Shown here piece after piece: positions 1 to 7,507 of a stretch of DNA of 11,864 nt (its first letter is position 1; each line of letters begins with the position of its first letter). The stretch is from assembly GCA_902762335.1 (NCBI GenBank), contig CACWNZ010000016.1, positions 1 through 11,864 on the forward strand. The letters are read 5' to 3'. The DNA is from an uncultured Ruminococcus sp. (GTDB lineage Bacteria; Bacillota; Clostridia; Oscillospirales; Acutalibacteraceae). Position numbers and translations under genes: made by a program. Under the pieces are notes generated by a model that was not told the origin of the DNA, searched no databases, and saw only the letters and a program-made list of their open reading frames with translations.

Positions 1-1
1 T

Positions 2-1114
2 ACAAGACTTTCAAACCCCACGCTCAGCGCTGTCGCAGATAAGATAGCGGCGCTTGAGGGCGGCGTGGGCGCTATGCTCACGGCTTCGGGTCAGGCTGCT
101 TCGATGCTTTCGATAACTAATATCTGCCACGCAGGCGACCACGTCGTATGCGCAAGCGCTATTTACGGCGGAACATTCAATCTGTTCAATAAATCGCTGC
201 GCGAGCTCGGCATAGAATTTACCTTCGTTACGCCCGATGCGACAGAGGACGAGATAAACGCCGCCTTCAAGGACAACACGAAAGCAGTCTTTGTTGAGAG
301 CGTATCAAACCCCTCTCTTGACGTAGCGGACGTAGAGCTTTATGCAAAGCTTGCCCATGCACACGGCGTACCGCTCATCGTAGATAACACCTTCCCGACG
401 CCCGTTAATTTCAGACCCTTTGAATGGGGCGCCGATATAGTAGTTCACTCCACCTCAAAGTACATGGACGGTCATGCCGTAGCCCTCGGCGGCGTTATAG
501 TCGACAGCGGCAATTTTGATTGGACCAACGGCAAATACCCCGCATTTACTGAGCCTGACGAGAGCTATCACGGTGTAATATACACCGAGAAGTTCGGCAA
601 GGCCGCATATATCACAAAGGCTCTTACGCACCTTATGCGCGACTACGGCCCGCAGCAGAGCCCGCAGAACGCTTTTCTGCTGAATTTAGGACTTGAAACA
701 CTCTTCCTCAGAATGGAGCGCCACTGCTCAAACGCTCTTACCGTTGCGAAATTCCTTGAGCAGAACGACAAGATAGAGTGGGTAAACTATCCCGGGCTTG
801 AGAGCAATAAATATTACGAGAGAACGAAGAAGTATATGCCCAACGGAAGCTGCGGAGTTATCTCCTTCGGCGTAAAGGGCGGCAGGGAAAAGGCTATGCA
901 GTTCATGGACAGCCTTGACATGATAAAGCTTGTTATCCACGTTGCAGATGTCCGCACCTGTGCGCTGCACCCCGCAAGCACTACACATCGTCAGCTCAAC
1001 GATCAGCAGCTTGAGGAATGCGGAGTAAAGCCTAACCTTATCAGAATGTCCGTAGGCATAGAGTATGTTGATGACATCATCGCCGATATAAAGCAGGCTC
1101 TTGACAAGATCTAA
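2..1114 (+). CDS. metY: O-acetylhomoserine sulfhydrylase, 5'-truncated by window edge
   Basis: PLP enzyme of the Cys/Met metabolism family that makes homocysteine from O-acetylhomoserine and sulfide, in the cytoplasm. The reading frame is already open at base 2 (TRLSNPT, then ALEGG), so the gene begins outside the window. 370 residues are present, about 55 fewer than the usual roughly 425. The first in-window ATG at 65 is internal. Visible landmarks are SASGQAA-like TASGQAA near base 83, the cofactor-contacting aspartate in VDNTF, and the Schiff-base lysine in HSTSKYMDGH (AAG at 458-460). GGVIVDSGNFDW after this lysine is typical of MetY rather than cystathionine gamma-synthase. The C-terminal SVGIEYVDDIIADIKQAL is also standard for the family. 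The gene ends in TAA 13 bases before a strong hairpin terminator and converges on the solute-binding protein gene. Family is clear; MetY versus a close relative with another substrate is less certain. Upstream regulation cannot be seen. Confidence 0.93.
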   Translation, partial: TRLSNPTLSAVADKIAALEGGVGAMLTASGQAASMLSITNICHAGDHVVCASAIYGGTFNLFNKSLRELGIEFTFVTPDATEDEINAAFKDNTKAVFVESVSNPSLDVADVELYAKLAHAHGVPLIVDNTFPTPVNFRPFEWGADIVVHSTSKYMDGHAVALGGVIVDSGNFDWTNGKYPAFTEPDESYHGVIYTEKFGKAAYITKALTHLMRDYGPQQSPQNAFLLNLGLETLFLRMERHCSNALTVAKFLEQNDKIEWVNYPGLESNKYYERTKKYMPNGSCGVISFGVKGGREKAMQFMDSLDMIKLVIHVADVRTCALHPASTTHRQLNDQQLEECGVKPNLIRMSVGIEYVDDIIADIKQALDKI

Positions 1115-1120
1115 TAATAT

Positions 1121-1175
1121 AAAAACGGGACTGCCGCACCATAATGATGCGGCAGTCCTTGTTTTTTGTGTTTTT
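1121..1175. terminator. Bidirectional intrinsic terminator between metY and the solute-binding protein gene
   Basis: Perfect 11-bp stem, GGACTGCCGCA at 1128-1138 pairing with TGCGGCAGTCC at 1148-1158, around a 9-base loop. On the + strand it is followed by TTGTTTTTTG. On the - strand the base of the stem runs into CGTTTTTATA. It sits between two convergent gene ends (1114 and 1183), so it can stop both transcripts. The core is nearly identical to the hairpin at 2707-2731. Confidence 0.88.
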
Positions 1176-1182
1176 AATAGAT

Positions 1183-2520
1183 TTACCAATCCTTGCTGTC
1201 CATACCGCCGTTGCCCATGAGCTGCTTATTGATGCCGTTTTTTATCCTCTCATCGGTGACATTGCCGTTTTCTTTAAGCAGCTTTGCGAAGAAGTCGCCT
1301 ATACCGCTGCCCCAATAGGTCGATCCGACCGTTTCGCTCTGAGCGTGAACGTAGGGAAGCTGCTCCATTACCGCCTTTATTACCTCTGTGTCCTCATATT
1401 CCTTAAGCGGAACGGCGGAGTTGACGTTCTCACTTATTCTCTTGAGACTCTCGGGGCTTGAAAGGAAGGCGGCAAGAGCCTGCGCCGTTTTGGGATACTT
1501 CGTGTCCTTGTTTATTGCCAGACAGTAAAGATCACCGAACGACTCAAGCTGCTTTTGTTCGCCGTTAATCATGACCGTGGGCAGCTTTGCGACGCCGATA
1601 TTTGCCGGGAGCTGACCAGCGGCGGCATCTGAACGGATAAGACCTGCAAATTCGTCGTCTATATAGACGTGTGCATCATAACCGTATGATGAGCCTGTTT
1701 CAAGTCCAGAGCCTACCAGCTTGCCGTAATCCCTCACCGATCTGAAGGCGTTGAACGCCTCGTCGGTATCGTAGCCTATAGTCTGTACGCCGTCCTTATA
1801 TGACATGGGCGTACCCGAGGCCATAAGGAACGCCGTACCGAGCCACGGGTCTTCGATGCAGAAATAGAACTTTTTGCCGTTCTCGTTCGCCTTTGAGATA
1901 AGGCTGTCGAGAGACGAAATATCGGCGGGGTCGGTATAGATCTGCTTGTCATAAACAAGAAAAGGAATACTGTAATTTACGGGATAAGCGTACTGCCTGC
2001 CGTCAACAGTGACAGAATTTACCGCCTCGTCAATAAAGAGATCCGTTCCGCCCTCGTAATAACCGTATTCTATCGCCGATATACAGTTCTTCTCTGCAAG
2101 AACGGGAAGACCGGCTGCGGTAGTCGGAATTATATCCGCCGCCTTTGTCGTATCCTCGATAAGCTTTGCGGGCGACTTGTCTGCGTTATTCTCGACTATA
2201 TTGATCTTGATCTCGCAGGACGGACCTTCGTACAGCTCGGTAAACTCGTGCGCCAGCTCTCTGTACGCATCGATACTTAAGTCTGATGCCCACAGCTTTA
2301 GCTCTATAACATTTCCGTTTGCCTCTGCCTCGGCTCTGATCGCAGCCTTTATTTCGTCCGCAGACAGCTTTTTAAGTTCTGTCTCACTGCCGCCGTCCGA
2401 CTGAGCGGTGGCGGTGCTTTCTTTCGAGGCTTCATTGCTGCCGCCCTGACTGCCCGTACAGGCTGTCATTCCCACGGCAAGAACTGCCGCCAATAATAAT
2501 GCTGTTGTTTTTTTCTTCAT
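1183..2520 (-). CDS. Extracellular solute-binding lipoprotein, maltodextrin/sugar type (family 1)
   Basis: Predicted membrane-anchored receptor of a sugar ABC importer. I use the ATG at 2520 (445 residues, MKKKTTALLL). AAAGGAAG lies about 8 bases upstream of it, while the in-frame GTG at 2529 abuts that site and is too close. Residues 1-20 form a lipoprotein signal with lipobox MTA-C21. A Ser/Thr/Gly-rich linker runs to about residue 50. The mature part then follows the MalE-like bilobal pattern: KLWASD at the first strand, VDGRQYAYPVNYSIPFLVYDK at the hinge region, a C-terminal section with AINKDTKYPKTAQALAAFLSS and VNSAVPLKEY, and a late aromatic segment (STYWGSG) where MalE-type proteins contact sugar. 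Substrate is inferred only. No permease or ATPase of a sugar importer is nearby; the adjacent ABC genes are of an export type and end at their own terminator. A promoter (2583-2611) and terminators on both sides indicate a monocistronic gene. Confidence 0.88.
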   Translation of the reverse strand: MKKKTTALLLAAVLAVGMTACTGSQGGSNEASKESTATAQSDGGSETELKKLSADEIKAAIRAEAEANGNVIELKLWASDLSIDAYRELAHEFTELYEGPSCEIKINIVENNADKSPAKLIEDTTKAADIIPTTAAGLPVLAEKNCISAIEYGYYEGGTDLFIDEAVNSVTVDGRQYAYPVNYSIPFLVYDKQIYTDPADISSLDSLISKANENGKKFYFCIEDPWLGTAFLMASGTPMSYKDGVQTIGYDTDEAFNAFRSVRDYGKLVGSGLETGSSYGYDAHVYIDDEFAGLIRSDAAAGQLPANIGVAKLPTVMINGEQKQLESFGDLYCLAINKDTKYPKTAQALAAFLSSPESLKRISENVNSAVPLKEYEDTEVIKAVMEQLPYVHAQSETVGSTYWGSGIGDFFAKLLKENGNVTDERIKNGINKQLMGNGGMDSKDW

Positions 2521-2582
2521 AGAAAACACTTCCTTTCACGCGCTGTTTCTCAGCATTATTGCAGTATAGTATCATTTTTTTA

Positions 2583-2611
2583 ATTATAGCACATGAAGTA
2601 AATAATCACAA
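2583..2611 (-). promoter_or_regulatory. Promoter of the solute-binding lipoprotein gene
   Basis: Read on the - strand: -35 TTGTGA (2611-2606), 17-base spacer, consensus -10 TATAAT (2588-2583). TG one base upstream of the -10 gives an extended -10. The predicted start is near 2576, leaving a leader of about 55 bases before the ATG at 2520. Confidence 0.7.
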
Positions 2612-2648
2612 CGGAACAAAACGGACACTTATCGAAAAAAATGTAGAA

Positions 2649-2662
2649 ATATATATATATAT
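2649..2662. repeat. Short AT dinucleotide run
   Basis: Seven uninterrupted AT repeats in the A+T-rich spacer between the exporter terminator and the solute-binding protein promoter. It lies upstream of that promoter and may simply ease DNA melting or bending. No gene or known site overlaps it. Confidence 0.5.
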
Positions 2663-2700
2663 TATGCATCTTGCACAAAAACACGAAAGTGCCGTTTATG

Positions 2701-2731
2701 AAAAAACTGCCGCACCATGACGATGCGGCAG
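2701..2731 (-). terminator. Intrinsic terminator of the ABC exporter unit
   Basis: On the - strand the permease stop codon (2741-2739) is followed within a few bases by CTGCCGCA, a 9-base loop, TGCGGCAG and then six T residues (complement of 2701-2706). The stem arms are 2707-2714 and 2724-2731. Position, stem and T run are all as expected for a Rho-independent terminator. Confidence 0.9.
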
Positions 2732-2738
2732 CCTTTTA

Positions 2739-4022
2739 TTATTCACCCTTTTTAGATGCTCTTATAGCCTTGTTGGTCTTGTGCTGATCTGAAAGGAGCT
2801 TTATGACCGCCGAGGGCTTGGGTACCTTGCCGTACATCAGTACGCCCACACGGTATATAGCGGAGGCAAGCATACCGAGCAGATAGATCGTAACTAACTG
2901 TATGACGACCGAAATGATTATCTCTATTATTGAAACGTCAGAGAGCGCTGCCCTTGCAAACATGGCAACGGGAGCCGAGAAGGGTATGTATGAGCATACT
3001 ATCATCAGCGTGCTGTCTACAGAGCCGGAGTTTATAGCGATGACCACTATCATGAATACTGCAACTATTACCAGCATGACAGGGGAGATGAGCGTATTCA
3101 GATCCTCGCTCCTTGAAGCAAACGATGCGAAGGCGCCCAGCAGGAACGAGTAGATGAAATATCCCAGCACGAAGAAGAGCAGGGCATAAAGCGCCGTGTC
3201 CACGGGGAAGTTCATCATCTCTCTCAGCTCTGCGGGCAGAGAATCCATTGATACGAACCTCATGGAAACCACAGCCGTGCAAACTATTACGGCAAGCTGT
3301 GTTATTCCCGCAAGACCCGAGCCGAAAACCTTGCCGAACATGAGATGAGAGGGCTTTGCGCAGGTTATCAGCATTTCCATGGTGCGGGTGTTCTTTTCTG
3401 AAACAACGCTCTGGGCAACGAGCTGACCGTAAAGTATCACTGCCATGTATATCATCATCATAAGAATATATGCAGAGAGATAGTTCTTGGTCTGATCCGT
3501 GCCGGTGGTCACCGTACTGAGCTTCGGCTCAGAGCTGATTATCTTTGCGCTTATCTCGGCGGGAACACCTAACTTATCAAAGCTCGTGGTCTGATATATG
3601 CCCTTTACCGTCTCGGCGACCCTCGCGGTCTGTGAAGCGAACAGAGAATTGTTCTTTGTGATATAGGTGATAGCAAGAGGCTCGTCAATAACTACAGCAA
3701 AGGCGTAATCCTGCTTGTCGACCTTGTCTGAGAGCGTATCGTTATCCTCTGTGGAGATGAGCACCTTGTAGCCCTCAAAGCTTTTAGCAAACTCCGACTT
3801 TACCGTATTCTCATCTTTGTATGCCTTATCGACTACGGCTATGACCTGCTTGTCTGTCTCGGTCTTTTTTTCGTCTCCCGATGACTGGATAGAGAGTATC
3901 AGTCCCGGCAGGAACGCCATGCCGATTATCAGCACAAGGAACAGTACGGTGGTGATGATGAACGCCTTTGATTTGATTATCCCTAAGTATTCAAACCTTA
4001 GTACCTGTAAAATATGTTTCAT
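2739..4022 (-). CDS. ABC-2 type exporter permease, NatB/YhaP-like
   Basis: Membrane subunit of a two-component ABC exporter, 427 residues. Topology from hydrophobicity: TM1 about 18-44, a long polar extracytoplasmic domain about 46-178, then five more hydrophobic segments near 181-207, 236-257, 276-300, 310-331 and 338-360, with a last one at 364-397. After the second segment comes EKNTRTMEMLITCAKPSHLMFGK (206-231 region), the coupling motif typical of ABC-2 permeases. TM1, a large loop and a C-terminal TM cluster match the Na+-efflux permease family (COG1668; Bacillus NatB/YhaP). The start overlaps the ATPase stop as ATGA (4019-4022), so translation is coupled and stoichiometry is probably fixed. 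The gene ends at the terminator at 2701-2731. Transported substrate is unproven; Na+, drugs or peptides are possible. The C-terminal tail is basic (KTNKAIRASKKG). Confidence 0.88.
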   Translation of the reverse strand: MKHILQVLRFEYLGIIKSKAFIITTVLFLVLIIGMAFLPGLILSIQSSGDEKKTETDKQVIAVVDKAYKDENTVKSEFAKSFEGYKVLISTEDNDTLSDKVDKQDYAFAVVIDEPLAITYITKNNSLFASQTARVAETVKGIYQTTSFDKLGVPAEISAKIISSEPKLSTVTTGTDQTKNYLSAYILMMMIYMAVILYGQLVAQSVVSEKNTRTMEMLITCAKPSHLMFGKVFGSGLAGITQLAVIVCTAVVSMRFVSMDSLPAELREMMNFPVDTALYALLFFVLGYFIYSFLLGAFASFASRSEDLNTLISPVMLVIVAVFMIVVIAINSGSVDSTLMIVCSYIPFSAPVAMFARAALSDVSIIEIIISVVIQLVTIYLLGMLASAIYRVGVLMYGKVPKPSAVIKLLSDQHKTNKAIRASKKGE

Positions 4023-4939
4023 ATCCCCGCCTCCGTATACTGTACAAAAATATCATTCAGTGACGGCTCGCATACCCGGAAGCTGTCTATATCTGTATCC
4101 GCTGCCGATACGAGAGAAAGAAGCTCTCCCTTGCTCTGTTCGCTCTTCATCTTTATCCGCAGGATATTTCCTTCCTTTTCGGGCTGCTCCGCCGTCAGTA
4201 TCCTGTCGCCCATAGTCTTTATGATGTGCGCGCTGAGCTTCTGCGGCTCCTGCGTGGATATTTCAATAACGTCGCGGGGGTAGCTGCGCTTTATGTCTGC
4301 TATCCTGCCGTCGGCAACGATCTTTCCGCTGTTGAGTATCGATATATTGCTGCAGAATTCCTCAACATAGTTCATCTGATGACTCGAAAACAGCACCACA
4401 GCGCCACTGTCTATCATCTCTTTTATAACGTCCTTCAGCAGCATGGCGTTTACGGGGTCAAGACCCGAAAACGGCTCGTCAAGAATGACTATATCCGGTT
4501 CGCACATCAGCGTTGCCGCAAGCTGTATCTTCTGCTGATTACCCTTGCTCAGAGTCTCGAGCTTCTTGTTCTTATATTCGGTCATGCCCATTCTGTCAAG
4601 CCATTTATCGCAGGCCTTCCTTGCGTCTGCGGAGTTCATTCCCCTGAGCATGGTAAGATAAACAAGCTGCTCGCTTATTATCTTTTTGGGATAAAGTCCC
4701 CGCTCCTCGGGCATATAGCCTATCCTTACCCTTTTTCTGTCAAGCGGCTTGCCGTCTGCAAGCACTTCGCCTTTATCGGGATAGAACACGCCCATTATTA
4801 TTCTTATCGTCGTGGTCTTTCCTGCGCCGTTTCTTCCCAAAAGCCCGAGTGCCGAGCCGGAAGCTGCGCTCAGGTTCACGTCCCTCAGAACTTCTTTTTC
4901 GCCGAAGCTTTTAAACAGCCCTTTTACGGTCAGCTCCAT
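4019..4939 (-). CDS. ABC exporter ATP-binding protein, NatA/YhaQ-like
   Basis: Cytoplasmic ATPase that powers the permease encoded just downstream; 306 residues. Walker A is GRNGAGKT (35-42), the signature is LSKGNQQK (130-137), Walker B with catalytic glutamate is DIVILDEP (149-156, E155), the D-loop is SGLD (158-161) and the switch histidine is H187. The Q-loop position reads GYMPEERGLYP (74-84), with Glu where most ABC ATPases have Gln. I recall this variant as usual in the YhaQ subgroup (COG4152) rather than a defect. Residues about 220-304 form the accessory C-terminal domain found in such exporters (DUF4162 type), ending CEPSLNDIF. AAAGGAGG lies 6 bases before the ATG. Its stop overlaps the permease start (ATGA), and mrp ends 39 bases upstream, so it probably shares the mrp transcript. 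Confidence 0.92.
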   Translation of the reverse strand: MELTVKGLFKSFGEKEVLRDVNLSAASGSALGLLGRNGAGKTTTIRIIMGVFYPDKGEVLADGKPLDRKRVRIGYMPEERGLYPKKIISEQLVYLTMLRGMNSADARKACDKWLDRMGMTEYKNKKLETLSKGNQQKIQLAATLMCEPDIVILDEPFSGLDPVNAMLLKDVIKEMIDSGAVVLFSSHQMNYVEEFCSNISILNSGKIVADGRIADIKRSYPRDVIEISTQEPQKLSAHIIKTMGDRILTAEQPEKEGNILRIKMKSEQSKGELLSLVSAADTDIDSFRVCEPSLNDIFVQYTEAGI

Positions 4940-4978
4940 TTTTATCCTCCTTTGTTGTCAGATAAACGTATCTATTCT

Positions 4979-5812
4979 TCAGCCGAGCAGCTTTTCAAGC
5001 TTTTCGGCAGCCTCCTGAGCCTCAGGTACGACAAGGCTTTCCGCCCTGCCCTTGTCGCAGGCTTCGGAGCAGGCGGGGTCTATCGGCAGACGGCCGAGTA
5101 TCTCAAGGCTGTATTCCTTTGCGACCTCCTCGAGACTGCTCTGTCCGAAGGGATAGTGCTTCTTTCCGCAGTCGGGGCAGACGTAGCAGCTCATGTTCTC
5201 TATTATGCCGAGTATCGGTATATTCATCATCTGAGCCATTTTTACCGCCTTGCTCACTATCATAGAAACAAGCTCCTGCGGCGAGGTGACTATTATAATT
5301 CCGTCCAGCGGGATAGACTGGAATATAGTCAGCGGAACGTCGCCCGTTCCGGGGGGCATATCCACGAACATATAGTCCACGTCCTGCCAAACCACGTCTG
5401 TCCAGAACTGCTTTACCGTGCCTGCAAGCACGGGACCTCTCCATATAACGGGGTCGGTCTCGTTCTCGAGCAGAAGGTTCACGGACATTATATCTATGCC
5501 CGAATGTGTGGTTATGGGCAGTATGCCCTTGTCCGAGCCCATTGCCCTCTCCTTTATGCCGAAGGCTTTGGGTATGGACGGACCTGTGATGTCGGCGTCG
5601 AGTATAGCCGTGTGGTGCCCCATGCGGCTGAACATAACAGCCATGAGCGAGGTGACGGTGGATTTTCCTACGCCGCCCTTGCCGCTTACTACTCCTATGA
5701 CCTTTTTTACCGAGCTGTACTGATTAAGCTTCTCGGTGAGATCCTGCGGCTCGTTCCTTGATGAGCAGTTCGCGCTGCAGGACGAACAATCATGTGTGCA
5801 TTCTTCTGACAT
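4979..5812 (-). CDS. mrp: Mrp/NBP35-type P-loop ATPase, iron-sulfur cluster carrier
   Basis: Cytoplasmic ATPase that binds a [4Fe-4S] cluster between two subunits and delivers it to apo-proteins. I choose the ATG at 5812 (277 residues, MSEECTHDC). AGGGGA lies about 8 bases upstream, and this cysteine-rich start is the form I know from Clostridia. An in-frame ATG at 5854 would add 14 residues and overlap the previous stop as ATGA, but its GAGGA directly touches the ATG. Visible motifs are the deviant Walker A GKGGVGKST (44-52), DADITGPS after it, DMPPGTGD (151-158), and the bridging-cluster pair C212-x2-C215 in CYVCPDCGKK, followed by HYPFG. The N-terminus carries a second cluster of cysteines, C5, C9, C12 and C16 (C-x3-C-x2-C-x3-C), probably another metal site. 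Length is normal for the short form lacking the DUF59 domain. It lies 38 bases after the membrane protein gene. Confidence 0.95.
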   Translation of the reverse strand: MSEECTHDCSSCSANCSSRNEPQDLTEKLNQYSSVKKVIGVVSGKGGVGKSTVTSLMAVMFSRMGHHTAILDADITGPSIPKAFGIKERAMGSDKGILPITTHSGIDIMSVNLLLENETDPVIWRGPVLAGTVKQFWTDVVWQDVDYMFVDMPPGTGDVPLTIFQSIPLDGIIIVTSPQELVSMIVSKAVKMAQMMNIPILGIIENMSCYVCPDCGKKHYPFGQSSLEEVAKEYSLEILGRLPIDPACSEACDKGRAESLVVPEAQEAAEKLEKLLG

Positions 5813-5850
5813 TATTCTTTCCCCTTTTCGGTGTATATTTTTGCAGAGGA

Positions 5851-6435
5851 TCATTCCTCTGTTTCTTCGGGTATAGTCTCAGCCTCTTCGTCGGCTTCGG
5901 TCGGATATTCCTCCTCATCGGGGACTTCGTCTGCGGCTTCCGTATAGTCCTCTTCCTCAGCGGGCAGCTCTTCGGCAGTTTCCGCTGCTTCTTCAGGCTT
6001 ATCGTCGGTCTTGCCGTCCGTCTTGTCATCGCTCCTGTCAAGCTCATATCCGCTGACAAAGGTGTAGGGCAGACCGTAGCCTAAAATGACTGCGGCAATG
6101 TTTACTGCCTCGTAATGCTGACTGAGCTGACTGTGAAACGGCATTGCCGTGATGACCGATGCAAGAATGACGTACAGGGCGGGCAGCACCATCAAAATAA
6201 GTGTCGCCGCCGAAAAGCGGATCACCTGCTTGCCGTCGCCCACCCTTGTGGCATAGAAAAGTATAAGCCCGAACAGAACGAATATGAGCGCCGTAAGAAG
6301 AACTCTTTTTACGGTATCCTGCTCAAAGCTGTCGTTTATCATGCCTGTAAAGAAGGTGGAGCATACCATGAACGCCGTTACAAGAAATGCCGAGAATATC
6401 AGATTCCAGACGTCGTTTTTGCTTTTCTTTTTCAT
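5851..6435 (-). CDS. Four-helix membrane protein with a strongly acidic C-terminal tail, function unknown
   Basis: I do not recognise this protein. The ATG at 6435 (194 residues, MKKKSKNDVW) has GGAGG 8 bases upstream and is preferred; the same frame stays open to an ATG at 6501, but that start has no clear binding site and adds a polar, basic stretch. Four hydrophobic segments are visible at about 10-32, 45-63, 74-97 and 111-130, joined by short loops; the basic N-terminus suggests an inside start, placing both ends in the cytoplasm. From residue 131 the tail is extremely acidic: 32 of the last 64 residues are Asp or Glu, with Ala, Thr and Pro between, so probably disordered. Its stop is 38 bases before mrp, and prmA ends 117 bases upstream. 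In that gap are A+T-rich -10-like sites (TATAAT at 6536-6531) without a convincing -35. The tail's bias could reflect low-complexity expansion. Confidence 0.8.
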   Translation of the reverse strand: MKKKSKNDVWNLIFSAFLVTAFMVCSTFFTGMINDSFEQDTVKRVLLTALIFVLFGLILFYATRVGDGKQVIRFSAATLILMVLPALYVILASVITAMPFHSQLSQHYEAVNIAAVILGYGLPYTFVSGYELDRSDDKTDGKTDDKPEEAAETAEELPAEEEDYTEAADEVPDEEEYPTEADEEAETIPEETEE

Positions 6436-6552
6436 ATCCTTTTCCTCCGTAAAATTATTGCCCGGAGCCCTGCTCTCCGAACGCCGGCGCATAAGCACCA
6501 AACGAGATATATTGTATCATACGGGGATAAATTATAATTCCCTACAAGAATA

Positions 6553-7476
6553 TTACTGTGCTTTTTTCTTGGCTGTCAGGCATACCCAGCCCTTATCGTC
6601 AAGCTGTTCTATGATCTCGAGCGAGGCGGGCAGACCGCAGAGCACGTCGTCGAGTCTCGTATCTATAATGCCGCTCATGATATAAACGGTGTTTTCGTCC
6701 ATGAATTTTTCTATATCGCCCGAGAGCATGAGTATGGCGTCTGCGACGATATTTGCCGTGATAATATCATATTTTCCCTTTGCCTTATCCGCAAGGTTGC
6801 CGTGAATGCCCGTATATCTGTCGGCTACGCCGTTGCGCTCTGCGTTTTCTACCGATGCCTTTACCGCAAGCTCGTCTATATCTATGCCCGTGGCGCTCTC
6901 CGCGCCCAAAAGCAGAGCCGCTACCGATAAGATACCGCTGCCGCAGCCCACGTCGAGCATTCTTGCGCCCTTGCGGGTATATTTTTCAAGCGCCTCAAGG
7001 CAGAGCCTCGTAGTCTCGTGCGTACCCGTGCCGAAGGCTACCCCCGGCTCAAGGTTAAGAACTATCCTGCCCTCGGGCTCATAGTCGTCCCTCCATACGG
7101 GGCGTATAAGCAGTCTTTCGCCTATCTTTATCGGGTTGAAATACTTTTTCCAATTCTCAAGGCAGCTCTCGACGTCGCATTTATCCATGATGATCTCATA
7201 GCTTATTTTCTCCGCCTCGAATCTCTCTTTAAGAAACGCCACAGCCTCGGCGGGATTATCGGCGGGGCTGATATATATATGTATCCTGCCCTTTGTTCTG
7301 TCCTTATTCAGAAGCTCCTCGTCGATAAGGTCTATCCTCGCTATCTCAAGCACCTCCTGCTCAAGCATGGAATAATCCTCTATATAGATACCGTAGGGTA
7401 CTGTCATCTGCGCGATGTCGCCTGCCCTGTCGATATCCTGCGAGCCTACCTCGACTGTTATTTCTGTCCAATCCAT
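6553..7476 (-). CDS. prmA: Ribosomal protein L11 methyltransferase
   Basis: SAM-dependent methyltransferase that trimethylates ribosomal protein L11; 307 residues, the usual size. Residues 1-110 form the N-terminal substrate-recognition region, and the C-terminal half is a class I SAM fold. Diagnostic motifs are LEPGVAFGTGTHETT (142-156), characteristic of PrmA, SAM-binding LDVGCGSGILS (174-184), the acidic end of strand 2 in GIDID (197-201), and NIVADAI (242-248) at the catalytic position. AAAGGAGG is 8 bases before the ATG. A strong promoter (7508-7536) sits in the 79-base gap after tcdA, so prmA can start its own transcript, and genes down to the ABC exporter may be carried along. tcdA next door is also a translation-modification gene, though not in the same pathway. 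Confidence 0.95.
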   Translation of the reverse strand: MDWTEITVEVGSQDIDRAGDIAQMTVPYGIYIEDYSMLEQEVLEIARIDLIDEELLNKDRTKGRIHIYISPADNPAEAVAFLKERFEAEKISYEIIMDKCDVESCLENWKKYFNPIKIGERLLIRPVWRDDYEPEGRIVLNLEPGVAFGTGTHETTRLCLEALEKYTRKGARMLDVGCGSGILSVAALLLGAESATGIDIDELAVKASVENAERNGVADRYTGIHGNLADKAKGKYDIITANIVADAILMLSGDIEKFMDENTVYIMSGIIDTRLDDVLCGLPASLEIIEQLDDKGWVCLTAKKKAQ

Positions 7477-7507
7477 TATATTGTCCTCCTTTTTTACGGA
7501 TGATATT

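Noticed and set aside
728..1189. Open frame on the - strand of 153 codons opposite metY
   Set aside because: It lies antisense to a conserved enzyme gene and crosses the terminator hairpin; its composition is not protein-like.
1144..1461. Open frame on the + strand of 105 codons after metY
   Set aside because: It starts inside the bidirectional terminator and runs antisense to the end of the solute-binding protein gene, without a binding site.
2664..2723. Tiny + strand frame (18 codons) in the spacer before the permease terminator
   Set aside because: It has no ribosome binding site and ends within the terminator hairpin of the - strand gene.
2938..3282. Open frame on the - strand of 114 codons inside the permease gene
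   Set aside because: A shifted frame within a well-supported membrane protein. It shows neither membrane segments nor known motifs and has no separate start signal.
4226..5761. 511-codon open frame on the + strand, longer than most real genes here
   Set aside because: It lies antisense across mrp and the ABC ATPase, which carry unmistakable motifs. Its translation is rich in Tyr, His, Cys and Arg with no domain logic, and there is no ribosome binding site. It is a by-product of codon choice on the - strand.
4019..5812. mrp plus ABC genes as a multi-subunit Na+/H+ antiporter (Mrp) locus
   Set aside because: The name is a coincidence: this Mrp is the P-loop iron-sulfur ATPase, not an antiporter subunit, and none of the antiporter genes is present.
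6531..6559. Possible promoter for the four-helix membrane protein gene
   Set aside because: TATAAT is present on the - strand but the hexamer 17 bases upstream (ACAGTA) is not a credible -35, and nearby alternatives are no better. It is mentioned in the gene entry only.
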